Source: Impatiens glandulifera (taxonomy: Eukaryota > Streptophyta > Magnoliopsida > Ericales > Balsaminaceae). Taken from it: a stretch of 64,000 nucleotides of DNA. The position numbers were made by a program, and so were the translations under genes. The DNA lies in the NCBI RefSeq assembly GCF_907164915.1, contig NC_061867.1:44736242-44800241 (forward strand). Reading direction: 5' to 3'. Positions 1-11,900 of this stretch are shown here, in pieces (within the stretch, counting starts at the first letter, position 1; the number at the start of each line of letters is the position of its first letter). The notes beneath the pieces were generated by a model. The model made no database searches and was not told where the DNA came from. It was given only the letters and a program-made list of their open reading frames with translations.

Positions 1-561
1 AATTTGATAATAGAGTATGGCAGATATGTTTCACATTGTGATATCAGATTTCACTATAAAAAGTTAAATAACTTGTTATACTTGACAACCGTTTATAAAC
101 AATAAAAATTTGATTATAACATAGAATCTAATTTTTATATAAAATTATTTAAAAATTAATTTGAATATTTATTTAGTTAATAATTCTTTTTAGAAATTGG
201 AGTTTATCTTTTTTTTTTTTTTTAAATAGCACAACCACTGCTTTTAACTTAAATTTTTTAGTGAGAATGAAATCTCATACATATATGATATCTTAAACAA
301 AATCAAAACTTTTAATCTTTCTAACAAAAAAAAAATAAAAAGTCAAAGTAATAATCTAAAATAAACACACTAAAATTTGTATGGTTTACAATAAATTGCT
401 TTCAATTTTAATTTGATAATTTTCTAAATTAATAAGGATTGTGATACTCCATATAGCTAGGTCAATGACTAACAACAACAAATAGTTATTATTTGATACA
501 TATTATTAATTAATACTTGAAACCAAATGAAATGAAAAGAAAACAAATAAAAAAATAAAAA
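1..561. other. AT-rich intergenic DNA
   Basis: No ORF, RNA gene or clear repeat is visible. The stretch has homopolymer T and A runs (about 209-223 and 326-340). Its right part would be the 3' flank and 3' UTR of the minus-strand gene that ends at 562. Confidence 0.6.
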
Positions 562-1263
562 TCATTTCTTGTTCTTCCTTTCCTTCCCATTGTTACTACT
601 AGTACGGAACAAAGAACTAAACCCAAAGCTGGAAGGAACATTAACAATCCTAATTCCATTCCCATAATTCTTCTTCAATGGAGGTTTTTGAGAGAAATTA
701 TACATACTGAAACTCGAATTAGTAGATGATGATGATGATGAAGATGAAGATGAATTTCTTATTTGCTTCTGTTGTTTCTGGCTATGGTTTTGATTCTCCT
801 TTGATCCATTTTTCTGAACAGAAACAGAAACGGACCCAGTTGAATTGCTTCTAGCAAGTAAAGGTAATGACCAAAAAGATGAACTATTCTTCTTATGAAT
901 ACTCTCTTCACAATGAAGACTACTGCTTCTCTTGATTCCCCAAATTGACTTATTTGTTGTTGTTGTTGGTTTAATCGGCTGATCGGTTTCTGGGTTTTCT
1001 GTTTCGATCGATTTCTTTGAATGGGTTTTGGAGTTTAAGGGTTTGATGAGACCGCCGGAGAAGAGTTCGTCGGCGGGTGAAGGTTCGTTAATGGAGGTTG
1101 AGGATGAGGAGAAGGTGAAATGAAAATCGTTTGTGGGTTGTGAATGGAAGGTGAAATCGGTGAGATCTGTTTGGTTGGTGATTTGGGTTTGGTTATTGTT
1201 TGGAAGGAGATCGGAGGAGAAGGAGATTCGTGGAGGACTCTCTGTGTAGAAGTCGATGGACAT
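562..1263 (-). CDS. Ser-rich plant protein, MAKR-like / uncharacterised
   Basis: Single-exon gene of 233 aa. The N-terminus MSIDFYTESPPRISFSSDL, the acidic ADELFSGG(L)IKPL motif near residues 64-77, the WGIKRSSSL block near 108-116 and the PLLARSNSTGS block near 134-144 are the ordered short motifs of a plant family often named membrane-associated kinase regulator (MAKR)-like or simply uncharacterised. The rest is low-complexity Ser/Asn/Gln, including a run of about 10 Ser near residue 175, and the C-terminus is basic (GKERKNKK). No catalytic domain, signal peptide or membrane span is visible. Known MAKRs are intrinsically disordered proteins that bind anionic membranes through basic patches and modulate receptor kinases; assigning that role here is inference. 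The Met at 1263 is the first in frame and follows a pyrimidine-rich leader on the coding strand. The overlapping frames at 1035-1412 and 1200-1388 are shadows. Confidence 0.75.
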   Translation of the reverse strand: MSIDFYTESPPRISFSSDLLPNNNQTQITNQTDLTDFTFHSQPTNDFHFTFSSSSTSINEPSPADELFSGGLIKPLNSKTHSKKSIETENPETDQPIKPTTTTNKSIWGIKRSSSLHCEESIHKKNSSSFWSLPLLARSNSTGSVSVSVQKNGSKENQNHSQKQQKQIRNSSSSSSSSSSTNSSFSMYNFSQKPPLKKNYGNGIRIVNVPSSFGFSSLFRTSSNNGKERKNKK

Positions 1264-1376
1264 TGTTGTTGCAGACAGAGGTAGAGAGAGAAAGAGTTGG
1301 GAGAGATAAAGATGAGAGAGAGATAGAGATGAATTTGAAGAAGAAGAAGATGAAAGAAGTGATCGGTTTGATTATT
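1264..1376 (-). promoter_or_regulatory. Pyrimidine-rich 5' leader of the MAKR-like gene
   Basis: On the minus strand the roughly 110 nt before the ATG at 1263 are CT-rich (TCTCTCTC and CTTCTTCTT repeats), as is typical of plant 5' UTRs. An A/T-only run at about 1374-1388 marks its upstream edge. No convincing TATA box was pinned down. Confidence 0.35.
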
Positions 1377-1412
1377 TTTTTTTTTTAATATTTTCTTCTT
1401 ATTATTATTCAA

Positions 1413-4400
1413 TATCTCATTAAAATATGAATTTAAATTAAATAATACTTAAAATATAAATTTTCTCATTTTGTTTAAATGTATGAAATATGATATAATT
1501 GATGGTATTGTGTTTAAGATGTCAATTATTTTTTAAGTGAATTATCTAGTTTGAGAGAAATTGTTAAATTTACATTTATCGTAGTCGTTCGATACGTATT
1601 ATTTATAATGATATTATTATGATGTTTATGAAATTTATTCCGGAAAGTCGGTAAAGTATATAGTAGAGTTAACTGTTTTTATTGTGGATTTACGAGCTCG
1701 ACAACATATTTAGTAACGTTTTTTATTTTTTAATTTTAGTTTTTAATTTTTATTTGTTTTCTCTCTTTGTGATTCTCTTGTCGTTTGTTAAACGATTTAA
1801 TCATTTTTAATAGATATGAACACTTTTCCAAAAATGATATAAATGAGAGACGGATAAGTATAACAACAAAAACAATATTTAATCTATGAATTTGATTAAA
1901 AAAATTATGGATCACTAAAGAATTATTTTAAACCACAATTTAACCTTATTTTATTGATTATTTGTATTTTTTTGGGTGAGCTTTAAAGTAAATCTGTTTC
2001 ACCCACAAAAACATAATGAGATTAAATATTTGAAAAATAAGAATGAAAACATAAAACAAAAATATTATCGATCGTACAAACATATAACCAAGTTTTAACG
2101 AGTTTGGAGAATCCTTAAGAATATCATGAATTCTTTGGCCGTCTCTATCAATTTTTTCGAGAAAACCTCTTTTATTGTCATAATAATAGTGTTGTGGAGT
2201 AAATACATTAGTCGACCGTGATCACTGAAAATTTTATGATTTTTTTCAAATAACTCACTAAAAAATAATCGAGACTCATCAACTGAATTTAACAAAATCG
2301 CAATTTCTATCTAATTTCTATTGACTCAGACATTACAATAATGTTTCAAAATATGTTTAAATTGTTTTTATATAAATTTATACACAAATTCAAATTACAA
2401 AAGTGTTTATAAATTGATCATGTTTTTTTGGGGGAATTAAATTGATCATGTTTTAATTTATGTAAAGATGATATTTATGTTTATAAATATTATTTAAAAA
2501 AATATTAGTATATAATTTAAATAATAAGAAAGAAGGATTGGACTTGAAGTTGCTAGTTTTGAAAAGTTTCTACCAACTCTTGTCGACATCACATATGAAG
2601 AACAGTTCAGCAAAAAGAGGCCAGAAAGTTATATTGGCCCTTGAACTAATATTATGTATTCTAATAGGTACAATAAGTTTCATTTGTTACATTTAATTAA
2701 TCGATTGCTTTTAAAAATATGAAAATATAAAGATCTTTTGTTTATAGATCTGGATATGAATATATTAGGAGTTCTTTGTTATATAAAAAAAATTAACATT
2801 TATATTTGTTAAAATTAAAATGTAATAATAATTTTTTTAAAAATTATACCAAATAAAACAAAACTATATTATAATTTGAGATTTATACAATAATCTCGTT
2901 GTCATTTTATTTTTGCATAAAAAAATGACGCTGATTGTCATCCACAAACCATTTAATAATACATCTTCTTAGAAAGGACATGTTTACATCAAATAAAAAA
3001 ATAAAAAATATCTTTGAATTAAATTTTATATTTTTTAAAATAAAAATAAACATAGAGAATTAATGACGCGTCACTTCAATTATTTTTGTTATTGTCGAGA
3101 GCTAGGTTAGTTTAAATTAAGGCGGATATAGGTAGGGTTCAATTGCGCTGAAGTACATCTTAAAAAAATATTTAATTTTTAAATTTTATAGATATAAATG
3201 TGACATTACCTCCTATTTTTTAATTTAATACACTATTTTTATTTTATCTAATTTAAAAAAAAATCAAAACTTATCCAATTGTTTTATTAATAATTTTCTC
3301 GTTATTTTTTAAACTCATTCCAATTTTTTTACCCTATATCGAATTCAGCCCCGATTTAAATTGAAACGATGGGAATTGAAATATTTTTTTAAATTAAAAA
3401 ATATATTTTATTATTACATACTTAATTAATAACTAATACATTAATATATGTTTTTCTTAATATAAATTAAATTTTAAATATTATAAGTCTTTTGTCATTT
3501 GATAAGTTAATATAAATTATTTGGAATACATTTATTAACTTTTTTTTGAGTTTCTTTTGCAGTATAGATTTTTATATTCAAGATTAAGCTCACTTAAAAA
3601 TTAAAATTTTATTCCTAGTGCATCATTGTTTTGAATTTTTTTCTTTACATTAAGCTAAAGCACTCCTAATTATATTTTAATAAAGAAATGATTGTTACGT
3701 GGCACAATTTGGTTTGCTGAAAAATTAAAAAAAATTATCTCTCCTCACCCTTTATCTTTTTTTCAACCAATGATGTGATGACACTTCATTCCTCTCCCAA
3801 ATTAATATATTACGTTTCTTAACTTGAATTTTTCCGTTTAAATTATCTAACATTGAAAGTTTTAAAACAAACATGACCTTCACCATTGTAATAAAGTTTT
3901 GTCCCCAAGAGGCCAGATCAAACAGTTCCCATATTTAATTTTGATATATTATTTTTAGAAATTTTATAAATGAAACAGATGTAACAACACACCCTACTAT
4001 GATGGTTGACAATTCACAAATAAAGACGGAAATTACAATGACCCTGTTTGGGATAATTCATTATCACAACTTTCAAATAATTTCTTTAAAATTTTCTACC
4101 TTTTTAATCTCTAGTTTGATTTGATATCTTTTCTTTTGTTTTATTCATCACTAGATCAATTTGACAGTCTTTCATTTTACTGTTTCAAAAACAAGTACAA
4201 AGAATAGTAAGAATATATATAAGGAATATAATCAACCTCTATCACTATTTATATTATTATTTTATTTATCCCACATGATCACCTATATATTGAATTAATT
4301 AGTATTAGTTTTTTTAAAAGGATTAAGGTCATAATAATTAAAATAAAATTATTTTTAATATTTTACTTACTTATCTTTTATGTAATATAAATTAGGATAA

Positions 4401-4596
4401 GACTTACCTAATTAGATAACAAATCAAATTAATGAAAAATTCTTTTATGATTTTTTGTTTTGTGTTTATGTAATGGTCTTCTTTATTATAAAATAAAAAT
4501 GAATGGAACAAGAACTACATTATGTTTTTAATAATTAAGTTTAAACTTAATCAAAATGATAGTTACAAATTTTGAACCATTTTAGTCACCATCACA
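1413..4596. other. AT-rich intergenic DNA, no supported gene
   Basis: Very AT-rich with many stops in all frames. A 66-codon minus-strand frame at 2095-2295 (MLNSVDESRLFFSELFEKNH...) has a non-random, protein-like composition but no family I can name and no neighbouring exons; it may be a relic. A stretch near 3690-3810 shares an AATTTGGGAGAGG-type word in opposite orientation with 50580-50620, which hints at a small dispersed repeat. Confidence 0.4.
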
Positions 4597-4611
4597 AGTA
4601 GAGTTTAACAC

Positions 4612-5056
4612 GGATGAACAATAAACAAACTTATAGGGCTTTTCCTCAACCATGAACAATGATTCCTCTACTAACGATCGTGTACAAGAGATCTCACAAC
4701 GCAGTGGAAACTGGCATCATCGATTAGGAGGATCGTCATCTGGTTCCTCGCCTTAATTGTCGGCTGATGGCTTATACTCTAACCCTAATAATGGGCCTAA
4801 AAATCGTCTCATTCAAGAAGTTATTACAATTCAAAAGTGTTAATTGAAAATACAATACTTGCTGTAAACTTGAACACACAGTTGCTACATGTAGGGGACA
4901 TTTTATTTGTCAAATTTGTAATCAAAATGGCCATCAAGCTGCAAATTGTTATTATCAATATGAAGCGAAACAATCCACTTCCCTCATTTTCATGTCACTT
5001 ATCCTCTTACCTCAGTCTCATTACAATGTGAAATGATATGACATTCCTACTTTAAA
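4612..5056 (+). mobile_element. Ty1/copia gag relic with CCHC zinc knuckle
   Basis: A retroviral zinc knuckle is readable at 4908-4949 as C-Q-I-C-N-Q-N-G-H-Q-A-A-N-C (CX2CX4HX4C). It is preceded by a Ser/Gly-rich stretch (about 4650-4760) that is broken by stops. This is the layout of a copia gag (UBN2-type followed by a knuckle). The relic is interrupted at 5057-5061 by the gypsy element, whose CATTG target duplication lies at this edge. No clear copia continuation was recognised after 8295. It cannot encode a working protein. Confidence 0.6.
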
Positions 5057-5061
5057 CATTG

Positions 5062-5552
5062 TGTTACGGTCTCCAAATAAATGTTGCGGTCCCAAAAGCA
5101 CACTCCAACGGTTCAATTGAACTCTTGGGCTAGATATGGTTGGATTTCTGTTTTCAGTTTTAAATTCAGTTTTGATTTAATTTTTTGTTATTCCCAAAAT
5201 TATTTTTTGTTATTTCCCTAGTTATTGTTATAACAAGAATAACTGAATATTCTGGGGATAAATCAACAACTATATAATGTTGATCCTACTTCCCCAAAGA
5301 ATATATGAATGAATAAATATATGAAATTTTTTGTGAAAGTTCTTCACCCCAATTGTATTTTCTGTTTTGACCCTTTATCTTGGACTGTTAGATATATACT
5401 AGTAGTATTCTTTTCTCATCCTTAATTCTTCTTTTCCCTTAATCTTGAAATCTTCTTTACATAACTCTTCCGCTGCACTTTGATCAAAGATTTCTCACTC
5501 GATCCTAGAGATCAAGAAACTCAAACACTAGTTACAAATTCAACTCGTCACA
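5062..5552 (+). repeat. 5' LTR of the gypsy element
   Basis: The left LTR is 491 bp, TGTTACGG...GTCACA, and is directly repeated at 7797-8290 with scattered substitutions and small indels. It contains the TATATAATG and pyrimidine-rich stretches expected of a plant LTR promoter. Confidence 0.9.
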
Positions 5553-5580
5553 TCTTGATATCAGAACAAGGCGATTCTAA

Positions 5581-6491
5581 GATGATAGAAACCCACCAGC
5601 AAATAGAGATGGAATCTCTTAAGACCCTAATCAAAAGTTTGTCCCAACAATCAGCTTTTATGCATGTTTCCCTACAACAAAACATGACGGAATTAAGTAA
5701 TAACATGGACACAAGGTTGAATGCCGCTGAAGAAAGATTGACATCCATTGAAAGTGGTGCGTCTGGAAATGCCAAGATCCCCGCACTAGAACCTACGATG
5801 ATGCTACTTACCACGGTCCTCCCCCGAATAGGCCTTCCACCATGGCCAACACTATGTTTCCCTAACCTGGCTCACCAATGTTGATTTCCCTCAGTTTGAT
5901 GGGACTGATGTGGAGGGTTGACTCATATCTTTCGAACAATTCTTTAGGGTGGACAAGACTAATGATGCCACTAAACTGGACATTGCCCCCATTCACTTTA
6001 CTAATGAAGCAAGATTGTGGTATAGGTCGTATCTGCAGAACTGCAACCATAAAGAAGCAATGATGTGGGATGTGTTCAAGAGAAACCTTTTACTGCAATT
6101 CGGTCCTCCCATACATGACACTCCCATGAGACAATTGATGAACCTAAAGCAGGTCGGTACTGTCCAAGAATATAATCTCCACTACATGTCAATTTCTCAA
6201 AAATTGCATAGTATGCTGAGAGAATATGTTATAGATTGTTACATGTCCGGTCTAAGGGAGGAGATCACAAACTGCATCAGGCTACGATTTCATGGGTCCC
6301 TAAATGAAGCCATGTCCATGGCCAAGGTCCAAGAAATAGCGTACAGGTCCCCAATGAGCAGCGGGCACTTGTACAGCGTTGAACCGTCGCTGCTATTCAA
6401 GCCATCCAATGTTAACACTACCTGGCCAAGCACCAACCGTACTACCGACATCAAGAATCCTTCCTATGCGTCTTCTTCCAGCATAAATTAG
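5581..6491 (+). pseudogene. Gypsy gag pseudogene
   Basis: The first frame (from the Met at 5581) gives a helical N-terminal region (residues such as LIKSLSQQSAFM and LNAAEERLTSIES). A shift near 5820-5890 follows. The retrotransposon gag domain then reads in another frame, with the signatures FPQFDGTDVEG, a stop (TGA) where the conserved Trp is expected near 5919, WYRSYLQNC, and then VQEYNLHYMSISQKLH and CYMSGLREEI. These match plant Ty3/gypsy gag (Retrotrans_gag). At least one frameshift and one nonsense change make it non-functional. Confidence 0.8.
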
Positions 6492-6779
6492 GACTACATG
6501 AAGCAATTAGACTTGACTTTAATGGATGAAAAGAGGAAGAAAGACCTATGTTATATTTGAAATGAAAAGTGGGAGCCCAACCATAGGTGCAAATCAACAA
6601 AATTATTCATGGTCTCGACTAATCATCAAGAAGTTGTACCATATGCCCAAGAACCCACTCAAGAGCTGGTTTTTAATGATCCTCCGTTGCAGCTTGAGGC
6701 AAGGGATGAACTAACCATTTCTTTGCATATATTGATCGGTTCTAAAAATTTTAATACACTCTAGATCCTTGGTAAAATC

Positions 6780-7720
6780 GGAAACTTGTCGGTGGTGATC
6801 CTAATTTATACAGGCAGAACCCATAATTTTATCAATAGCAGAATTTTGGAAAAAAATAAACCACAAAAGTATGGCTACCCAGGCGTAATTGGTTAGAGTG
6901 GCAGATGACTCCAACATATTATGCTCCTACATTTGTCAAGACCTGAAATGGTCAATGGAGGGAAATGATTACCAAACAGAAATGAAAGTAATTCCCATGG
7001 ACGGATACGATATTGTGCTGGGCATCGAGTGAATGATTACTTTAGGCCTTCATCCTGGAACTTCGAAAAACTGACCCTTTCTTATAAGAAGAAAGGGAGA
7101 ACCACGGTTTCGGAGGTATTCCTCGGGCACAAATCAACATGATACAAGACAACCAGCTAGAGAAGCCATTGGAAAAATGTAGTGTTGCCGACATGGTGCA
7201 AATAAAGAGTAAGCATGAATGCTAAATTGTTTCACTTACTACAATGATATTGGAAGAGATTCCTAGGTATCTCCAATAATTACTCGAAAACTTCAATGCT
7301 CTATTCTAGAAACCCAAAGACCTACCACCAGTTAGGAAAGTAATTAGAAGCCACGACTGTTTTGCTGCCCCTATGGTGCTGGTCTAGAAGAAGGACTTGG
7401 CCTGAATTTTTGATGACATTTTAGAGTATAATCAGAGCTGGAAGAAGTTTTTTTTATATCTACACCAGGTCCTAACGAAATTACAAGAAAAAGGTTTGTT
7501 CTCAACAAAAGAAATTTTGGCTTAGGGTGCACAGAAATTTCCCACATGGGCGGAATGACGACTGACTTGGAAAAGTTAAAGACGACAAGGACCCGACCAA
7601 TTCTACTATTGAAACGATGTTACCAAAGGTTTATCAAGGATTGCGGTCCTATAGTCAGTCCCTTTCTGAACCTGCTCAAAATACCTCTGAACAGCAAGAG
7701 AAAATAGTTATCTTTGAAGA
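6780..7720 (+). pseudogene. Gypsy protease and RT scraps
   Basis: At about 6795-6840 the reading VVILIYTGRTHNFI corresponds to the aspartic-protease motif LIDTGSTHNFI with the catalytic Asp replaced by Tyr. YDIVLGIE (about 7009-7030) is the next pol landmark. At about 7320-7500 reverse-transcriptase edges appear: an AAPMVLV block, then FDDILEYN, where the family has FIDDILVYS. The RT palm between these two blocks is missing, so a large internal deletion joins near 7400. RNase H and integrase are absent. Confidence 0.65.
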
Positions 7721-7796
7721 TTGGAGGATGCGTATTAGAGGCTGACCAGGCCAAGGTCTCTTCGTCGAGGACGACGAATTTTGAAAGGGGAGAAAA

Positions 7797-8290
7797 TGTT
7801 ACTTTCTCCAAATAAATGTTGCGGTCCCAAAATAAATCCAGCACCCTCCAACGGTTCAATTGAGCACTTGGGCTAGATATTGTTGGATTTCTGTTTTCAG
7901 TTTTAAATTCAGTTTTGGTTTACTTTTATGTTATTCCCAAATGATTTCTGTTATTTCCCTAGTAATTGTTGCAACAAGAATAACTGAATATTTCGAGGAT
8001 AAATCAACAACTATATAATGTTGATCCCACCTCCCCAAGGAATATGTGAATTAATGAATATATGAAATTTCTTATGAAAGTTCTTCACCCCAATTGTATT
8101 TTCTATTTTGACATTTTATCTTGGACTGTTAAATATATACTACAATATTTTTTTCTCATCCTTGATTTTTTTCTCCCTTAATTTTGAAATCTTTTTTACA
8201 TAACTCTTCTACTGCACTTTGATCAAAGATTTCTCACTCGGTCCTAGAGATCAAGAACTCAAACACCAGTTACAAATTCAAATTGTAACA
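7797..8290 (+). repeat. 3' LTR of the gypsy element
   Basis: The right LTR is 494 bp and begins TGTTACTTTCTCC directly after the polypurine tract. It ends in AACA, followed by the target duplication CATTG at 8291-8295. Confidence 0.9.
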
Positions 8291-8452
8291 CATTGTTGAC
8301 TTAATTATTTCAAGCATGTGAAAAATATTTACATATTCAGATTACCTGACATTACCCACCTTCTTATCTCATTTTTATTATTATTATATTTTTCTTTTGG
8401 ATAATGAGTTTTTTTAATTTAATCATAATTATTGTGTTGTGAATGATCATTA

Positions 8453-8901
8453 GACCGTCTCCAATCTAAAAATTCATTCTCAAACTCAAAATGTGGTAAG
8501 TGTCAGTATGAATTAATCTCCAACTCAAAAACTTATTTTCAAATTTAAAAAATATTCTAAGAATATTTTTTTATACCAACTATTTAACTTTTTTAATAAC
8601 TTATTATATATTTATCAACTTTACAAATTAAACCTTAATGTTTTTTTCAAACTCACACGCATTAAATAAAATTATGATAAAATTAATTATATATTAATAA
8701 TTATCCGATTATTAATCATATTTGTATTGATTATCGTTAATTTTTATTATTTCTATTATATTTTTAATTATTGTAAGAAATATAATTTTTATTTTTAAGT
8801 ATGGTAAGAGATGTATTTTTAATTATGGTAAAAAATATAATTTTATTTTTGGAGCTGAAAACCATTATTCTTATGGAAATATATTAGGATTGGAGATGGT
8901 C
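8453..8901. mobile_element. Tourist-like (PIF/Harbinger) MITE
   Basis: The ends GACCGTCTCCAATC (8453-8466) and GATTGGAGATGGTC (8888-8901) are inverted repeats with one mismatch. They are flanked on both sides by TTA (8450-8452 and 8902-8904), the target duplication of PIF/Harbinger elements. The 449-bp body is very AT-rich and non-coding, as in miniature inverted-repeat elements that depend on a transposase supplied from elsewhere. Confidence 0.85.
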
Positions 8902-8904
8902 TTA

Positions 8905-11900
8905 CAAAGGTTAAACTTTTGAAAAGGGCACTTAAATGAGACCTATATATTGTCTAGAAAAATTATTAGACATTTTGAGAGATCCCCAAATTTGTACAGG
9001 AGAACTTTTATCGATTGATACTTGACATCATAGTTTAGATATCCAACTACATCAATAATTTTTTTTATCATTTCTCGTTTTAAACTACAAATATTAGGTA
9101 CAAGGATTCTCATTTTGTGAATAATGTGCTATCGTTAAAGCTCAGGCTCATGAACTATCATTTTCGGCATTTGTTTCACACATTGTGGCTCTTGACTTGA
9201 TACACTGATATTTGAGAACCTACCCCAATTATTTATTCTAATGATTATCATTAGTTTGTCATATTTGTTGATGAATATAGACAACTTATATGGTGATATT
9301 CACTTACTAAATACTAAATGTTTTTATCAAATTCAAAAGATTAGTTGAAAATCAATTTAAAGGAAATATGAACATTACATATTGATTTGAGAGGAGAATA
9401 TAACAATCTTAAGACACTCCTATCATCATGACATCTTATAAAAAAAAATTATTTTATTGGCAATTAAACAACCTTTTAAAATATTCACATATTTTTTTAC
9501 CAAAAACTTTTTCAACATCAAATTCATTTACAAATGTTAATAAATTAATACTTTTTAAAATGATAGAATTAAATAATCTCACCAAATAAATGAATAATTA
9601 TAAAATTATGATGAATACTTGAATTACTAGCAAACTATTAAAAACTAATTTATATTATAAAGAAATTATGATAAAAATGTGATATGGTTATTAATTTTCT
9701 TCAATTTAATTATCTATTTACTTCTTTAATTTAGAAAAAAATAAATAACAAAACTCACTTATCTTTAATTTTTTTTTATTATTTTAAGTTTATCCTAATT
9801 TTTTTTCAAATTCACTCCAACTCTAATTCTACATTCATTAACGCTAACTAAAACTCGAGTACGTAGATAACCTTATTAAATGTCAAGGCGTAAAGAATAC
9901 TTCCTAACAAATATAGCTTGTTTTATTTCATTTCCCTTTCTCACCTCATTTATAATTCTTCGTTTTTTCATATTTTTTTCTTAGTTAGAGAAAACAAGAT
10001 TTAATCATATACGGTTCATGTTAAATATATTTTATAAATATATATCATCTTCGGACAGACGATTATGATGAACGTATAGACGAACTAAGTAGTAGAAATA
10101 ATTCTCTAAACGTAACCAAACTTGTACCTGTAACCTCTTAGTTTTAAGATTATAAATTAAAATTAAGTGACAACTCTAAAAAATGAAATCAAGCGTTAAT
10201 ACCTTTGTGTATTATGTTTTGTTATTGTTAAAAACATGATTCAAAATAGTTAAAATAGGTTTGAAATACAATATTAGGTTTACATTGTGTCTGTTTGCCT
10301 TAGCTATTTCGGTTTTGAGCTATCATAAAAACCAAGTAGATTAAGGGTTCTTTAGTTTTCACTTACTCAATCGAGAAGATGTAGTAGTTTCCCTTCCAAA
10401 CACTCAAATCCAAAATGAATTATGATAATTTTGAAGGTTCATGTATATCAAGATGTAGCATGTTTGGGGAACAATAAAGCAAACACACCTTTATTCATGC
10501 TTGTCTTATCCTTGTTATGTATATCCTTTTGCTTCTCTATTATTGTGTAATTCTTGCCTTTATGCTTACTTTAAGATTCTCTCTTATTACTTTTGGGATT
10601 AGATGAATATTATTATATAATGCTGGTTTTGTTTTACACAAAGCTTCTAAAGTCTAATCTACTTTTCTGTTTTAGTCTCTTAATGTCTAATTTGTTTTTA
10701 AGGAATATAAGTGGTAACAAATTCCTAAAATTTTAAAACTAGAATATTTTTTTATATATATTTTACTTTTAATATAAAATTGTTGAGAAAACACAATGAA
10801 GAATCGAAATCAAAATCAATTTATTCGGATAACATCCTTATCCTTATCATTCGATTCAAGGCTAAAAAAAACTAAGACAAAAATCATAACATAATTAATA
10901 CTAAGGATATTACCGGTTAGACTCCAAAAAATATTCTAAGAAATTAAAAGTCAAGACTTGATTCAACTCAACCCACACCAAAAACTCTTTAAATGAGTCA
11001 TGCTAACTTTATATATATATATGTGTATGTATATATAAATGAATAAATGAATTACTAAACATATAATTCACAAATCTTTTGATTTGTTCAATTTTATTGA
11101 ACTAGTTCACTTGATTCAATAATATTATTCAAAATAATATGTTATATAGAAAATTTTGATATTATTATTTTATTTAAGCATTGACTATTTTGAATCAATT
11201 AAAAACTAGTTTATTGGATGATTTGATCTTTATTGCTTTAAATAACTTAACTAAGTTTTTAAGATGCCCATTCTTAAATTTGTTGTTTTGGCTTTCTAGC
11301 TTTTTATCATCTTGATGGCTATTTTGGAACATAATTTTCTTTTGGCACCTTTTGCAAAAATAAAAATAAAAAAATCCTAGTAACATTTGACAAAAACAAA
11401 ACTTGATCAGAAAGTTTTTAAAATTCTTATCAAGTTTTAATTGGAAAAAATGTTTAGATCAAATCTAAAAATTTATCATTTTTTTCCTAGGGCTAAAATT
11501 ATGTAAATAATAAATAATATTTTTTTCTAAGTTATTATTTTTAAATTAATTAATTTATAAAATATGTTTAAGTATTTATAAATATAAAAAGTTATTTAAT
11601 TATTTTATAAAAATAATAGATAACACTTCAAATAATTTAAGAGTTGCAATATATTTAATATGAAAAATATTTAACAAGACACAAAACTACTTAGAGAGTT
11701 GTATCAAGTGAACTTGTAATTTTTTTTTTAAAAAGGTTACATTATTAATGTTAATAACATTAACACAAATTTGTGAAAAGACTTGTTAAAAATATAAAAT
11801 AAGATATATAGTCACATGATAATGTAGATAATGATATTGGTGAAATTAGTGAATATTCAATTCAGACTTTAAGTAGAATTTTCAATTACCAAAAATCAAT

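Larger units (their letters stand above)
5062..8290 (+). mobile_element. Internally deleted Ty3/gypsy LTR retrotransposon
   Basis: Two LTRs of about 490 bp in direct orientation (5062-5552 and 7797-8290) start with TGTTAC and end in CA. A 5-bp target duplication CATTG lies at 5057-5061 and 8291-8295. The primer-binding site TGATATCAGAAC (5556-5567) follows the 5' LTR and resembles the initiator-tRNA-Met site TGGTATCAGAGC. A purine tract GAAAGGGGAGAAAA (7783-7796) abuts the 3' LTR. The interior is only about 2.2 kb, where autonomous gypsy elements have about 4-6 kb. It holds a broken gag, a mutated protease and scraps of RT, so the element is dead. The outer ends are well preserved and give a precise insertion structure. 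Confidence 0.92.

Noticed and set aside
1035..1412. Overlapping 125-codon minus ORF and 62-codon plus ORF at the MAKR-like locus
   Set aside because: Both are shadows of the real frame and its CT-rich leader.
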